A stretch of 63,857 nt of DNA from Microbacterium sp. SCN 70-27 (GTDB lineage: Bacteria > Actinomycetota > Actinomycetes > Actinomycetales > Microbacteriaceae). This document shows positions 42,435 to 50,867 of the stretch, piece by piece (within the stretch, counting starts at the first letter, position 1; each line of letters starts with the position of its first letter). The notes under the pieces are model-generated. The model did not search any database and was not told where the DNA came from. It was given only the letters and a program-made list of their open reading frames with translations. Where the stretch lies: NCBI GenBank assembly GCA_001724425.1, contig MEEK01000011.1, forward strand, positions 1 to 63,857, written 5' to 3'. The position numbers were made by a program, and so were the translations under genes.

Positions 42435-43262
42435 TCAGCCGACGAGCAGGCGCCCGCCTGAGATGACCATCTCCCGCGCGGGGGTGCGGACGAGGGCATC
42501 CATCGGGTTCTCGGCGTCGACGAGCACGATGTCGGCACGGTCGCCCACCTCGAGCCGGTTCGGCGCCAACCCCGCGAACGGCGCGGCGTGCCCCGTCGTG
42601 AGCTCCACGACGCGGCGGAGGTCCTCGTCGCGCACGAGACCGGACGCCCGCGCGTACTGACGCGCGATGCCGAGGAGATCTCCCGTGCCGTACGGGCTCC
42701 ACAGGTCGCGGATGCCATCGGTGCCGAACGCGAACGCGACGCCCGCGGCGTCCATCTCGTGCAGGGGCAGCTGCGGCACGCGCAGCGGTGCGACGGTCGT
42801 CATGGTGACTCCGAGATCCCCCATGCGCTCGAGCAGGTCGTGGCGTCGCGACGGCGCGAGCTCGGCGACGGCGAACCCGTGGGCGATGTTGACACGCTCT
42901 TCGAGCCCGAGGTGTTCGACGCAATCGAGGAACAGCTCGATCTGGAAGGCGCCGAGTTCGGCCGGGTCGTGCAGATGGATGTCGACCCCCACGCCGTGCT
43001 CCGCGGCGAGGGCGAGGATCGCGTCGATCTGGCCGACCGGGTCGCGGTCGATCGTGGCCGGATCGAGCCCGCCCACATGCTCGACGCCCGCGCGTGCCGC
43101 GTCGTGGAGGAGCTCGAGCACTCCCGGGCGGCGGAGCACGCCGTCCTGCGGGAACGCGACGATCTGCACCGTCAGCGCACCGTCGTATGCGGCGACGGCC
43201 TCACGCACGACCTCGATGCCGCGAAGCCCGACCCCGAGGTCGACGTCGACGTGCGTGCGGAT
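42435..43262 (-). pseudogene. N-terminally truncated amidohydrolase (cytosine deaminase-like)
   Basis: The frame holds the C-terminal two thirds of an amidohydrolase: AIRTHVDVDLGVGLRGIEVV from about 43262, then VDIHLHD, NIAHGFAV, AFGTDGIRD and the beta-sandwich tail RLEVGDRADIVLVDAENP. The strands carrying the first metal motif HxH, normally about 70-130 residues further upstream, are missing, and a stop closes this frame 36 bp before AIRTHVD. A GTG at 43208 could still start a 257-residue product but it would lack half the metal site. Most likely a deletion remnant; the promoter-side DNA reads in no matching frame. Confidence 0.75.
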
Positions 43263-43425
43263 CGCCGTCGGCGGACGGAGACGGCGCGGTGGTGCTCATC
43301 CCTCCATCCTCACCCGTCCCGGGAGTATCGCGTGACGGGGGGCGGGCGGCGAGGGTCGTGCGAGGGAGGGGCGCGGGCGGTGACGGAGGGGCGTGGGGCG
43401 CGTGTTAGGCTAGATGACGGTTCAC

Positions 43426-43501
43426 GGGCCTATGGCGCAGTTGGTAGCGCGCCTCGTTCGCATCGAGGAGGTCAGGAGTTCGAATCTCCTTAGGTCCACC
43501 A
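43426..43501 (+). tRNA. tRNA-Ala (anticodon CGC), CCA encoded
   Basis: Acceptor GGGCCTA pairs with TAGGTCC, D arm GCGC/GCGC, anticodon stem CCTCG/CGAGG around TTCGCAT giving CGC (reads GCG), T arm GGAGT region with TTCGAAT loop, discriminator A and encoded CCA at 43499-43501. A rho-independent terminator follows within ten bases. Confidence 0.95.
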
Positions 43502-43507
43502 CCAGAA

Positions 43508-43532
43508 GAAACCCCCGCTCAGCGGGGGTTTC
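43508..43532 (+). terminator. Rho-independent terminator of tRNA-Ala
   Basis: GAAACCCCCGC, loop TCA, GCGGGGGTTTC: a perfect 11-bp stem followed by TTCGTTCT. The A-tract on the left arm makes it bidirectional, serving the convergent DUF2235 gene as well. Confidence 0.92.
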
Positions 43533-43569
43533 TTCGTTCTCTCGGGTCGCTGTCGGGCTCGGGCGGCGC

Positions 43570-44748
43570 TCACGCGGCATCCACCCCGCCGAGGGGCTCG
43601 AGATCGACACCCGCCTCGGGCAGCGCGGTCACCGGCTCGCTCACACCGCTGAACCCGTCCGTGGCGGCGCGGTAGTCCTCGACGTTCACCGGCTCGTACT
43701 CACCGCTCTGCACATGGTTGATCGCGCTCGACGCGACCGCGATCGAGACGGCGCGCGGATTGGTGAGTCGGCGGCGGCCCCCGATGAGGCGCTCCGCCGC
43801 GGCGCGGCCGAACCCCAGGGCATGCCCCGCGGTGAGAGCGGCGTTGTGGAGGCGGAATCCGAGGGTCAGTGGATCATGACGGATCGGGTCGGAGCCGCTG
43901 GCGACGTAGTGGCTGAGCAGCGACACGTCGAACACGAGACCCGCCGCCCGCGCCTCGCGCGCCATCCAGAGCAGCGCGGTATCGGACAGGCCCGTCTCGG
44001 GGTAGCCGCCGCCGACATCGGCGTGCGCCCCCTCGAACCAGACCTGTTTGACCCGCTCGTCATGCGTAGATGTCCCCGCGGGCGCGTCCGCCGAGATCTC
44101 CCAGAGCGTCGGTGCGAACACCAGCCGTGTCTCGTCGATGGCGAGCGCCTGGCGCGCACACAGGACGGCCGGGCCGAGCTGCACATCGTGGAAGCGGGGG
44201 CTCCGCCAGCGGAACCCCGGAACGCCGAGTGCGCCCACCGTGTCGAACACCCCGAGAAAACGGATCCTCGCGGGGTGACAGTGATCATGCGAGAACTCCC
44301 CGACGCTCGCCCCGAAAGCACCCTCGTCCGGCTGCTTGCGCTGATACAGCCGCACGGCGTCGCGCAGCCTCTCCTCGACGAGAGCGCGTTCGGTGAGGAG
44401 GCCGACCCGCCCGATCATCCCCGCAAGCGAACGCGCCGTGTAGGCGCCGCGGCTGAACCCGACGATGAAGATCTCATCCCCGGGCTCGTAATTCTGCGCC
44501 AGAAAGCGATAGCTCGAGATCACGTTCTGCGACAGGCCGAACCCGAACGCACCGCCCAGCATCCGATCCGCCGCGTAGCTGCTCGCTCCGACGCCCGCGA
44601 TGTAGTACACGAGCTGGGTGATCCCGCTCGCGAGCGCAGGGTCGTTCTGCACGGAACGCGCGATCTTCTCGACGTTCGTGACGACTTTGTTGTCGGGTTT
44701 GCTCCAGGTCCCGTCGCAGCACACCATCAACCGCTTCACACGGCTCAT
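43570..44748 (-). CDS. DUF2235 alpha/beta hydrolase (phospholipase-like)
   Basis: 392 residues. Begins KRLMVCCDGTWSKPDN and contains the lipase-type nucleophile elbow GFSRGAYTAR (Ser99), then FLGVFDTVGALG and FEGAHADVGGGYPE with a candidate catalytic Asp/His pair. DUF2235 is the domain of T6SS Tle1 phospholipase effectors, but most members outside proteobacteria are free-standing cytoplasmic hydrolases. No secretion genes or immunity lipoprotein adjoin it here. Substrate unknown. Confidence 0.85.
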   Translation of the reverse strand: MSRVKRLMVCCDGTWSKPDNKVVTNVEKIARSVQNDPALASGITQLVYYIAGVGASSYAADRMLGGAFGFGLSQNVISSYRFLAQNYEPGDEIFIVGFSRGAYTARSLAGMIGRVGLLTERALVEERLRDAVRLYQRKQPDEGAFGASVGEFSHDHCHPARIRFLGVFDTVGALGVPGFRWRSPRFHDVQLGPAVLCARQALAIDETRLVFAPTLWEISADAPAGTSTHDERVKQVWFEGAHADVGGGYPETGLSDTALLWMAREARAAGLVFDVSLLSHYVASGSDPIRHDPLTLGFRLHNAALTAGHALGFGRAAAERLIGGRRRLTNPRAVSIAVASSAINHVQSGEYEPVNVEDYRAATDGFSGVSEPVTALPEAGVDLEPLGGVDAA

Positions 44749-44794
44749 GATGCACCCGCCGCGCGCCGGCGTCCATGACTTCGGCCGAGACGAC

Positions 44795-46441
44795 TCAGGC
44801 GCGTGCGGCCTCCCGGGCGCGCAGGTCCTTGCGGAGGATCTTGCCCGACGACGACTTCGGGATCGCGTCGATGAATTCGACGCGCCGCACCTTCTTGTAC
44901 GGCGCGACGTGCTCGGCGACGTAGGCCTTGACCTCGTCCTCGGTGAGACCGGAGTCGGGGGCGGCCACGACGAACGCCTTCGGGATCTCCTCCTTCTCGT
45001 CGTCCAGGACGCCGATCACCGCGACATCCATCACCTTCGGGTGACCGAGAAGAAGCGCCTCCAACTCCGCGGGGGCGATCTGATAGCCGTGGTACTTGAT
45101 GAGCTCCTTGACGCGCTCGACGATCGAGAAGTAGCCCTGCTCGTGGAACACGGCGACGTCGCCGGTGTGGAGGAAGCCGTCGGCATCCAACGTCTCCGCG
45201 GTCGCCTCGGGCTGATTCAGGTACCCGAGCATCACGTTCGGGCCCTTCACCCACAGCTCGCCGGGCAGCGTCGCACCGTCGTCGCCGACCTCGGTGATCT
45301 CCTCACCGGTCTCGGTGTCGACCAGCTTGCACTCGATGTTCGGCAGGATGACGCCGATCGAGCTCACGGGGATGTCCGTGCGCTCGGCGGGCATCGCGTG
45401 CGATACGGGGCTCAACTCGCTCATGCCGTAGCCCTGCAGCATGCGGGCGTGGATGCGCCGCCCGGCGACCTCCGCCGTCTCCCCATCGAGCGGCGCGGCG
45501 CCGGAGAACACGGTGTGGACGCTGGAGATGTCGAACTCGTCGACGATCGGGTGCTTGGCGAGCGCCACCGCGATCGGCGGCGCGATGAACAGGAACGTGC
45601 ACTTGTGGGTTTGGATGCTCGTGAGGAAGTCGACGAGATCGAACCGGGGCATCGTGACGAGGCTTGCGCGCTGGCGCAGCGCGAGATTCAGGAGCACCGT
45701 CATGCCGTAGATGTGGAAGAACGGCAGCACCGCGAGCACGCGGTCCGACTCGTGCAGCAGGATGCTGATGCGGCACTGAGCGACGTTCGCGACGAGGTTC
45801 CGGTGCGTGAGCATGACGCCCTTGGGGATGCCGGTCGTCCCCGAGGAGTAGGGGAGCACGGCGATGTGGGTCGCCGGGTCGAACGTCACGTCGGGCGCGG
45901 GGCGGCCCTCCGACAGCAGGGAGCGCAGGTCCGGATGCCCCTCGGCACCGTCGATCACGATGAGGCGCTCCGCCGGGATGCCCACCGCGCTCGCGGCGGC
46001 TTCGGCCTGGGGAAGCAGTGGGCTCACCGTGACGAGCCACGTCGCCCCGGCATCCTTCAGCTGCTTCTCGATCTCGCCGGGCGTGTAGAGGGAGTTGAGT
46101 GTCGTGACGGCGGCACCGGCGCGGAGGGCTCCGTGGAACACCGTCGCGAATGCGGGGATGTTGGGGCACAGCAGGCCCACGACGGTGTCGGTGCCGACAC
46201 CACGCTCGGCGAGGGCGCCCGCGAAGGCATCCACCTGCGCGCGCAGTGCGCCGTAGGTCGTCTCGGCGCCCGTCGCCGGATCGATCAGGGCCACACGGGT
46301 GAGGTCGCTGTCGGTGAGGGTGCCGAACAAGTCGTCGTAGATGCTCGTGGACGGGATCTCGATGGCGGGGTAGGGGCTGTGGAACACGACTTCTCCTTCG
46401 AAGAGCGAACGCGCGGCGCCGATGCCGGACGCACCGATCAT
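44795..46441 (-). CDS. AMP-dependent acyl-CoA synthetase, 4-coumarate-CoA-ligase-like
   Basis: 548 residues from an ATG with GGAGG seven bases upstream. Adenylate-forming enzyme: P-loop LPYSSGTTGIPKGVMLTHRN, GYGMSELSPVSHA, LHTGDVAVFHEQGYFSIVER, the hinge region YQIAPAELEALL and the catalytic lysine in PKSSSGKILRKDL. The pattern is that of 4-coumarate/fatty-acid CoA ligases; the acyl substrate cannot be predicted. Located downstream of the branched-chain amino acid dehydrogenase on the same strand, 211 bp apart, with no recognisable gene in the G+C-rich spacer. Confidence 0.9.
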   Translation of the reverse strand: MIGASGIGAARSLFEGEVVFHSPYPAIEIPSTSIYDDLFGTLTDSDLTRVALIDPATGAETTYGALRAQVDAFAGALAERGVGTDTVVGLLCPNIPAFATVFHGALRAGAAVTTLNSLYTPGEIEKQLKDAGATWLVTVSPLLPQAEAAASAVGIPAERLIVIDGAEGHPDLRSLLSEGRPAPDVTFDPATHIAVLPYSSGTTGIPKGVMLTHRNLVANVAQCRISILLHESDRVLAVLPFFHIYGMTVLLNLALRQRASLVTMPRFDLVDFLTSIQTHKCTFLFIAPPIAVALAKHPIVDEFDISSVHTVFSGAAPLDGETAEVAGRRIHARMLQGYGMSELSPVSHAMPAERTDIPVSSIGVILPNIECKLVDTETGEEITEVGDDGATLPGELWVKGPNVMLGYLNQPEATAETLDADGFLHTGDVAVFHEQGYFSIVERVKELIKYHGYQIAPAELEALLLGHPKVMDVAVIGVLDDEKEEIPKAFVVAAPDSGLTEDEVKAYVAEHVAPYKKVRRVEFIDAIPKSSSGKILRKDLRAREAARA

Positions 46442-46652
46442 CCCACACCTCCGTGGGACGCAGTACCGGAGAAAGTGGGACTCGGTGTAGCCGGCGTGTC
46501 GTGCGCGGGGTGCGGTGGGTGCGGTGCGGTGCGGTGGGTGGGCCGGGTGGGCGGGGTCGGTGCCGCTGACCGGGCCAGAGTGCCGTGCGTCGGCGCCGCT
46601 GGCCGGGCCCGCTGCGTCGCGGCGAGCAAGTCCTGCTCTGCGGGTGGGCTTG

Positions 46653-47744
46653 TCAGTGTGCCACGGCGAGCGAGTCCTGCTCGGCGGTCGCTCCGGCGTC
46701 GCGCAGCCGCTCCGCGACACGCTGCTCGGCGGCCTCGAGCGGAGTGATCCCGCGCGCCTCGGCGTCATCGAACAGCGCACGGACGACATCGCCGATGCCG
46801 GCGACCCGATCCATGATCTCGGCGCGCGTGCCGAGGCGCTTCGCCTCGAGGTCGAGATAGACGACGCCGCCGGCGTTCACGACGAAATCGGGCGCGTACA
46901 GGATGCCCCGGGCTGCCAGCCGATCAGCACCGTCGCGAGCGGCGAGCGGGTTGTTCGCCGGTCCGCACACGGCGCTCGCCGCGAGGGCGTCGATGATCTC
47001 GGCGTCGAGCACCCCGCCGATCCCGGCCGGGACGAAGACGTCGGCGGGAACCATGTGCTCTGTGCCGGGCTCGACCCACTCAGCACCGAGGTCGGCGGCG
47101 AGAGCGCGCTTGGCCGGGTTCACATCAGTGACCGTGAGGAGTGCACCTTCTGCCGACAGGCGCACCGCGAGGCGGCTGCCGACCTGGCCGAGGCCCGAGA
47201 TCGTGATGCGCCGACCGGCGGGATCGTTCGTGCCCGTGACGCGCTCGAGTGTCGCGCGCAGGGACTCGTACACGCCGAGGCTCGTCGGGCCGGCGGGCTC
47301 GCCCGATCCGCCGACCGCGTCGGGGAGGCCCACGACGTGGCTCGTGCGTTCGCTGACGGTCAGCATGTCCTCGGTGGTCGACCCGACATCCTCGGCCGTC
47401 CGGTAGAGGCCGCCGAACCGCTCGACCGCGTCGCCGAGATCGAGGAACGCGGCGCGCCGTCGGTCCGCGTCGAGAGCTGTGCCGGGCGGCAGGCACAGGA
47501 CGGCCTTGCCTCCGCCGGCATCCAGCCCCGCCGCGGCGTTCTTGAGGGTCATCGCCGCCGACAGGCGCAGGGCATCGCCGACCGCGTCACTCCAGTGCGG
47601 GTACGTCCACAGGCGGGCGCCGCCGAGGGCTGACCCGAGCGCCGAGGAGTGGAGGGCGACGGTGATGACGAGGCCGCTGCGCGGGCCCGTGGTCACCTCC
47701 ACGCGCTCGTGGGTGAAGTCCGGCAGGGGCAGGGTGTGCGTCAT
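46653..47744 (-). CDS. Leucine/valine dehydrogenase (Glu/Leu/Phe/Val family)
   Basis: 363 residues, the length of leucine and valine dehydrogenases. NAD-dependent oxidative deamination of a branched-chain amino acid. Catalytic lysines Lys68 and Lys80 (MTLKNAAAGLDAGGGKAVL) occupy the same numbers as in Bacillus leucine dehydrogenase. The Rossmann domain has ISGLGQVGSRLAVRL and VTDVNP, and VCGPANNPLA and NAGGVVYLD complete the family pattern. Leu versus Val versus Phe preference is not resolved. An inverted-repeat element lies just upstream. Confidence 0.9.
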   Translation of the reverse strand: MTHTLPLPDFTHERVEVTTGPRSGLVITVALHSSALGSALGGARLWTYPHWSDAVGDALRLSAAMTLKNAAAGLDAGGGKAVLCLPPGTALDADRRRAAFLDLGDAVERFGGLYRTAEDVGSTTEDMLTVSERTSHVVGLPDAVGGSGEPAGPTSLGVYESLRATLERVTGTNDPAGRRITISGLGQVGSRLAVRLSAEGALLTVTDVNPAKRALAADLGAEWVEPGTEHMVPADVFVPAGIGGVLDAEIIDALAASAVCGPANNPLAARDGADRLAARGILYAPDFVVNAGGVVYLDLEAKRLGTRAEIMDRVAGIGDVVRALFDDAEARGITPLEAAEQRVAERLRDAGATAEQDSLAVAH

Positions 47745-47857
47745 CGCATCCTCTTTCGGCGGGCCTTGTGGGCTGTGCTCTCGGAGGCCGCGGCGTTGCG
47801 GCATCCGACAGCCATTGTGCCACCTGGTGCGTCCATGCAGGCGCGGCCCGGCGGCCC

Positions 47858-47942
47858 GTGACGAATGCAGGAGTTCCGGGCTGTGGGTGCCGCTCACGGG
47901 CCGAATCGGGGCTCGGCCTTCCGAATCTCCTGCGTTGGTCAC
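47858..47942. repeat. Inverted-repeat element A (GTGACGAATGCAGGA family)
   Basis: Left arm GTGACGAATGCAGGAGTTCC at 47858-47877; right arm TCCTGCGTTGGTCAC at 47928-47942, two mismatches to the perfect complement. About 55 bp separate the core arms. It sits upstream of the DUF559 gene. Confidence 0.85.
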
Positions 47943-48023
47943 AGCCGCTGGCGCCACGCATCACCCCCTCCACAGGCACGGATCTCCGCCGGCTGTGCAC
48001 AATCGGCGGTCGGGGCCGCCCCA

Positions 48024-48905
48024 ATGACCGTGCGCGCCGCCAAGCTCGGCACCGTGACCACTGCTCATGTCGCCAACATGGAGCCCGCCCCCGCGGCGTG
48101 GCGGGTGTGGCCGCGCGCCGCTCTGTACCGCGAAGGCTGGACGTGGCGGCTCATCGACCGGGCGGTGACGGCCGGGCGCCTCCGGCGGGCGCGCCGAGAC
48201 GCCTACCTCCACGGTGACGTCGATGCGGCGACCTTCGCCGCATGTCGGATCGGCGGACAGCTTGCATGCGTCTCGGAGCTCGCGCGGCGGGGCGTCTTCG
48301 TGCTGGAGGCGAATCGACTGCACGTGCGTGTGTCTGAAACGGCGGGACGGCTGCGGTGTGAAGGCCGTGAGGTGCGGATCCACTGGTCGGGTGGCGGCGG
48401 GCGCGACGCAGCCAACGTTGGCCTCCTCGATGCGCTCCGGGATGCCATGCTGTGTCAGCCGCCCGTCGAGGCCGTCGCGACCCTCGACTCCGCGTTGCAC
48501 CTCGGCCTCGTCGACGAGGCCGATCTCGCCGAGGTCTTCCGTCGGCTTCCGCGGCGGCTCCAGATTCTGCGGCGACTGACGGACGCTGCAGCCGAGGCGG
48601 GGAGCGAGAGCATCATGCGCCTGCTGCTGCGCAAGGCCGGGTGCCACGTGCAGAGCCAGGTGAGGATCCCGGGCGTTGGGCGAGTCGACTTCCTCGTTGA
48701 CGGGTGGCTCATCATCGAGTGTGACAGCGAGGCGCACCACGGCGGTTGGGAGAAGCAGCGGCGTGACAAGCGACGCGATCAGGTCGCGGCCTCGCTCGGA
48801 TACGCGACCTACCGCCCCATCGCCGAGGACATCTTCTGGCATCGTGACGCGGTCATGGCCGCGGTCCGCGGACTGTGCGCCATGCGCGCCGTCGTGCGTC
48901 CGTGA
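48024..48905 (+). CDS. DUF559/Vsr-like endonuclease-domain protein with AbiEi-type N-terminus
   Basis: 293 residues from the ATG at 48024; GTG 48054 and ATG 48078 are alternative starts and none has a clear ribosome site. The N-terminal winged-helix region (AAWRVWPRAALYREGWTWRL, RLRRARRDAYLHGD) resembles AbiEi-like antitoxin domains. The C-terminal PD-(D/E)XK fold of the very-short-patch-repair type shows VGRVDFLVDGWLIIECDSEAHH, YRPIAEDIFWH. Such proteins are multicopy in actinobacteria and their role is unproven. The gene is bracketed by two inverted-repeat elements (47858-47942 and 49090-49175), suggesting a mobile or gene-conversion cassette. Confidence 0.8.
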   Translation: MTVRAAKLGTVTTAHVANMEPAPAAWRVWPRAALYREGWTWRLIDRAVTAGRLRRARRDAYLHGDVDAATFAACRIGGQLACVSELARRGVFVLEANRLHVRVSETAGRLRCEGREVRIHWSGGGGRDAANVGLLDALRDAMLCQPPVEAVATLDSALHLGLVDEADLAEVFRRLPRRLQILRRLTDAAAEAGSESIMRLLLRKAGCHVQSQVRIPGVGRVDFLVDGWLIIECDSEAHHGGWEKQRRDKRRDQVAASLGYATYRPIAEDIFWHRDAVMAAVRGLCAMRAVVRP

Positions 48906-49089
48906 CAGCGGCAGAACGGTCGATTGCGCCGGGAGGGCTCCCGGTGGCACAGCCGTGACATACGCGGAGTGCGCGTGACATGGGTAGGACATCCGACGGG
49001 GTTCGACACTGCCCGTCCGCCGCGGCATCCTTGACGCGCCGGGCTCGTCGCGTCCGGCCGGAGCGGGCCCATCGTCGACCCCCGCACCG

Positions 49090-49175
49090 GTGACGAATGC
49101 AGGAGTTTCCGCGCGGCGCGGTCTTGTTTGTTGCATCGCGGCGTCGTCGACGACCGGAATTCCTGCATTCGTCAC
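49090..49175. repeat. Inverted-repeat element B (GTGACGAATGCAGGA family)
   Basis: GTGACGAATGCAGGA at 49090-49104 and its exact complement TCCTGCATTCGTCAC at 49161-49175, 56 bp apart; similarity extends a few bases inward (GTTTCCG against CGGAAT). Confidence 0.92.
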
Positions 49176-49349
49176 GGCTCGCGGACGGTATCCGACGTTG
49201 AGGGCGGCTACCGACGTGCGCCGTGGGCCGGGCGTGCTGTGCGGGGTGTTGTGCGCCGCGAGCGGTGGCCGTGGGCGCCACTGTAGGCCGCGAGCGGTGC
49301 CCGGTGTGTCGTGGGGCCGGGCCCGACACGGTGCCGCGCGGGGTCTCGG

Positions 49350-49355
49350 TAGGCT
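49350..49355 (+). promoter_or_regulatory. -10 element of a leaderless promoter for ybaK
   Basis: TAGGCT-CGGCGC-ATG, the same arrangement as at lsr2. Confidence 0.6.
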
Positions 49356-49361
49356 CGGCGC

Positions 49362-49838
49362 ATGACCGATCAGCTCTCACCGCGCAGCCGACTCGTCCAG
49401 GAGGCCCTGCGCGCCGCGGGGATCCCCGGCGACATCGTCGTCCTACCGGATGCCGCGTCGACGGCGCCGCTCGCCGCGGCCGCGCTCGGGGTGGAGGTCG
49501 GGGCGATCGCCAACAGCCTGGTCTTCTGGTCCGACGGCGGGCCGCTCCTCGTCATGACGAGCGGGGCGCACCGCGTGGACACGACGGCGCTCGCCGGCCG
49601 GCTCGGACGCGAGAGCATCGTCCGGGCGACGCCCGAGCAGGTCCGCGAGGCCACGGGCCAGGCGATCGGGGGCGTCGCGCCGACTGGACACCCGGCACCC
49701 CTGACCACCGTGGTCGATGAGGCGCTCGCCGCCTACCCGGAGATCTGGGCGGCCGGCGGCACGCCGCACACCGTCTTCCCGCTGACCTTCGACCAGCTCG
49801 TCGCCCTCACCGGCGGCACGGTGACGCAGGTCGACTGA
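49362..49838 (+). CDS. YbaK/EbsC-family aminoacyl-tRNA deacylase
   Basis: 158 residues of the YbaK/ProX domain, which hydrolyses mischarged tRNA (Cys-tRNA-Pro or similar). Pattern: LPDAASTAPLAAAALGVEVG, AIANSLVFWSDGGPLLVMTSG with the conserved central Lys replaced or shifted, VREATGQAIGGVAPTGH (GxxPxGH loop) and FPLTFDQLVALTGG. Monocistronic and leaderless; convergent with the IclR gene. Confidence 0.88.
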   Translation: MTDQLSPRSRLVQEALRAAGIPGDIVVLPDAASTAPLAAAALGVEVGAIANSLVFWSDGGPLLVMTSGAHRVDTTALAGRLGRESIVRATPEQVREATGQAIGGVAPTGHPAPLTTVVDEALAAYPEIWAAGGTPHTVFPLTFDQLVALTGGTVTQVD

Positions 49839-50011
49839 GTCTCCGAGCCGCGCGGCCGTGATTGCCGGGAGCGGGCGTGCTGACGCCAGGTGACCCGCAC
49901 GTCCTCGTGCAGCACGGGCGCTCGCTCGCTTGACCGATGCGACTCCCACCCTGACAGCGCACGAGGCACACGCCCGAACCGGAGCTGCACGCCGCACACG
50001 CCGCCCGCGCG

Positions 50012-50815
50012 TCAGCGCAGACGCCGACCCAACTCGGTCGCCGCGGCGGTCACGGCGCGGACGAGCGACGGCCCGTCCGCGCCGGTGTCGTCCCACGTCA
50101 CCGCGACCGCGGCGACCGGCCACGCGGCGTGGTCGTGCACCACAGCCGCGACCGAACGGAACCCGAGAGTGACCTCGCCGTCCTCGCTGGCGTGACCCTC
50201 GGTGCGCACCGTGCCCAGGAGTTCGCGCAGCTCCGACGGACGCCGGGGACCGCGGCCCGTGCGGTCGGCGAACGCCGTGGCATCCGGGTACAGCGCGCGC
50301 ACCTGCTCGCGGGGGAGCGCGGCGAGCATCGCGCGGCCCGTCGCGGTGAGATGGGCCGGCAGTCGCACGCCCACCTCTGTCACGAGCGCGGGGCGGCGCG
50401 GCGCGCGCTCCTCGACGATGTAGACGACATCGCGGCCGCTCATGACCGCGAGGTGCGCGTTCTCACCTGTTGCGTCGGCGAGCGCGGCGACGAGCGGTCG
50501 TCCGAGCCGCGTGAGCGGCTGCTGGCGCGCGAAGCCGCCAGAGAGTTCGAACGCGGCGGTGCCGAGCCCCCAGCGGCGCGTGTCGGCCAGGTGGACGACG
50601 AACCCGTGCGCCGACATCGCACCCAGCAGGTGGTAGACGCTCGAACGGGGGATGCCGAGGTGGTCGGCGATCGTCCGCGCCGCGACCGGCCCGCGCTGGC
50701 GCCCAAGGAACGCGAGGATCCGGAGCGTCTGGTCGGCGGCGGGGACCTGCGGGCCGGGGCGGGCGGCGCCCCCGCCCGCGACCGACTCTCCGGATGTGTC
50801 TGTGATCACAGACAC
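50012..50815 (-). CDS. IclR-family regulator of the hut genes
   Basis: 267 residues from GTG 50815; GTG 50809 is equally possible. Both codons lie inside the 22-bp palindrome, so the mRNA is probably leaderless. N-terminal winged helix: TLRILAFLGRQRGPVAARTI, HLGIPRSSVYHLLGAMSAHGF; C-terminal effector domain: LPAHLTATGRAMLAAL, VTLGFRSVAAVVHDH. Divergent from hutH with the palindrome between. IclR proteins control histidine use in several actinobacteria; the inducer is probably urocanate or histidine (inferred). Confidence 0.88.
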   Translation of the reverse strand: MSVITDTSGESVAGGGAARPGPQVPAADQTLRILAFLGRQRGPVAARTIADHLGIPRSSVYHLLGAMSAHGFVVHLADTRRWGLGTAAFELSGGFARQQPLTRLGRPLVAALADATGENAHLAVMSGRDVVYIVEERAPRRPALVTEVGVRLPAHLTATGRAMLAALPREQVRALYPDATAFADRTGRGPRRPSELRELLGTVRTEGHASEDGEVTLGFRSVAAVVHDHAAWPVAAVAVTWDDTGADGPSLVRAVTAAATELGRRLR

Positions 50816-50816
50816 A
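50795..50816. promoter_or_regulatory. Perfect 22-bp palindrome, candidate IclR operator of hut
   Basis: TGTGTCTGTGA at 50795-50805 is followed directly by its complement at 50806-50816, with no mismatch. It covers the IclR start and lies 52 bp before hutH, ideal for control in both directions. Confidence 0.75.
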
Positions 50817-50867
50817 CAATGCCACGGATGCCTCGACCCGGTGGCCGGTCCGGAGTGGAATCTCCTC

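Larger units (their letters stand above)
48906..49361. other. Spacer between DUF559 and ybaK
   Basis: 456 bp with no credible gene. Contains inverted-repeat element B (49090-49175) and the ybaK promoter; the rest is G+C-rich DNA with partial direct repeats of GGCCGTGGG-like words. Confidence 0.6.

Noticed and set aside
43570..44748. Type VI secretion effector
   Set aside because: Gram-positive context and no tss, vgrG or immunity genes; only the domain is shared.
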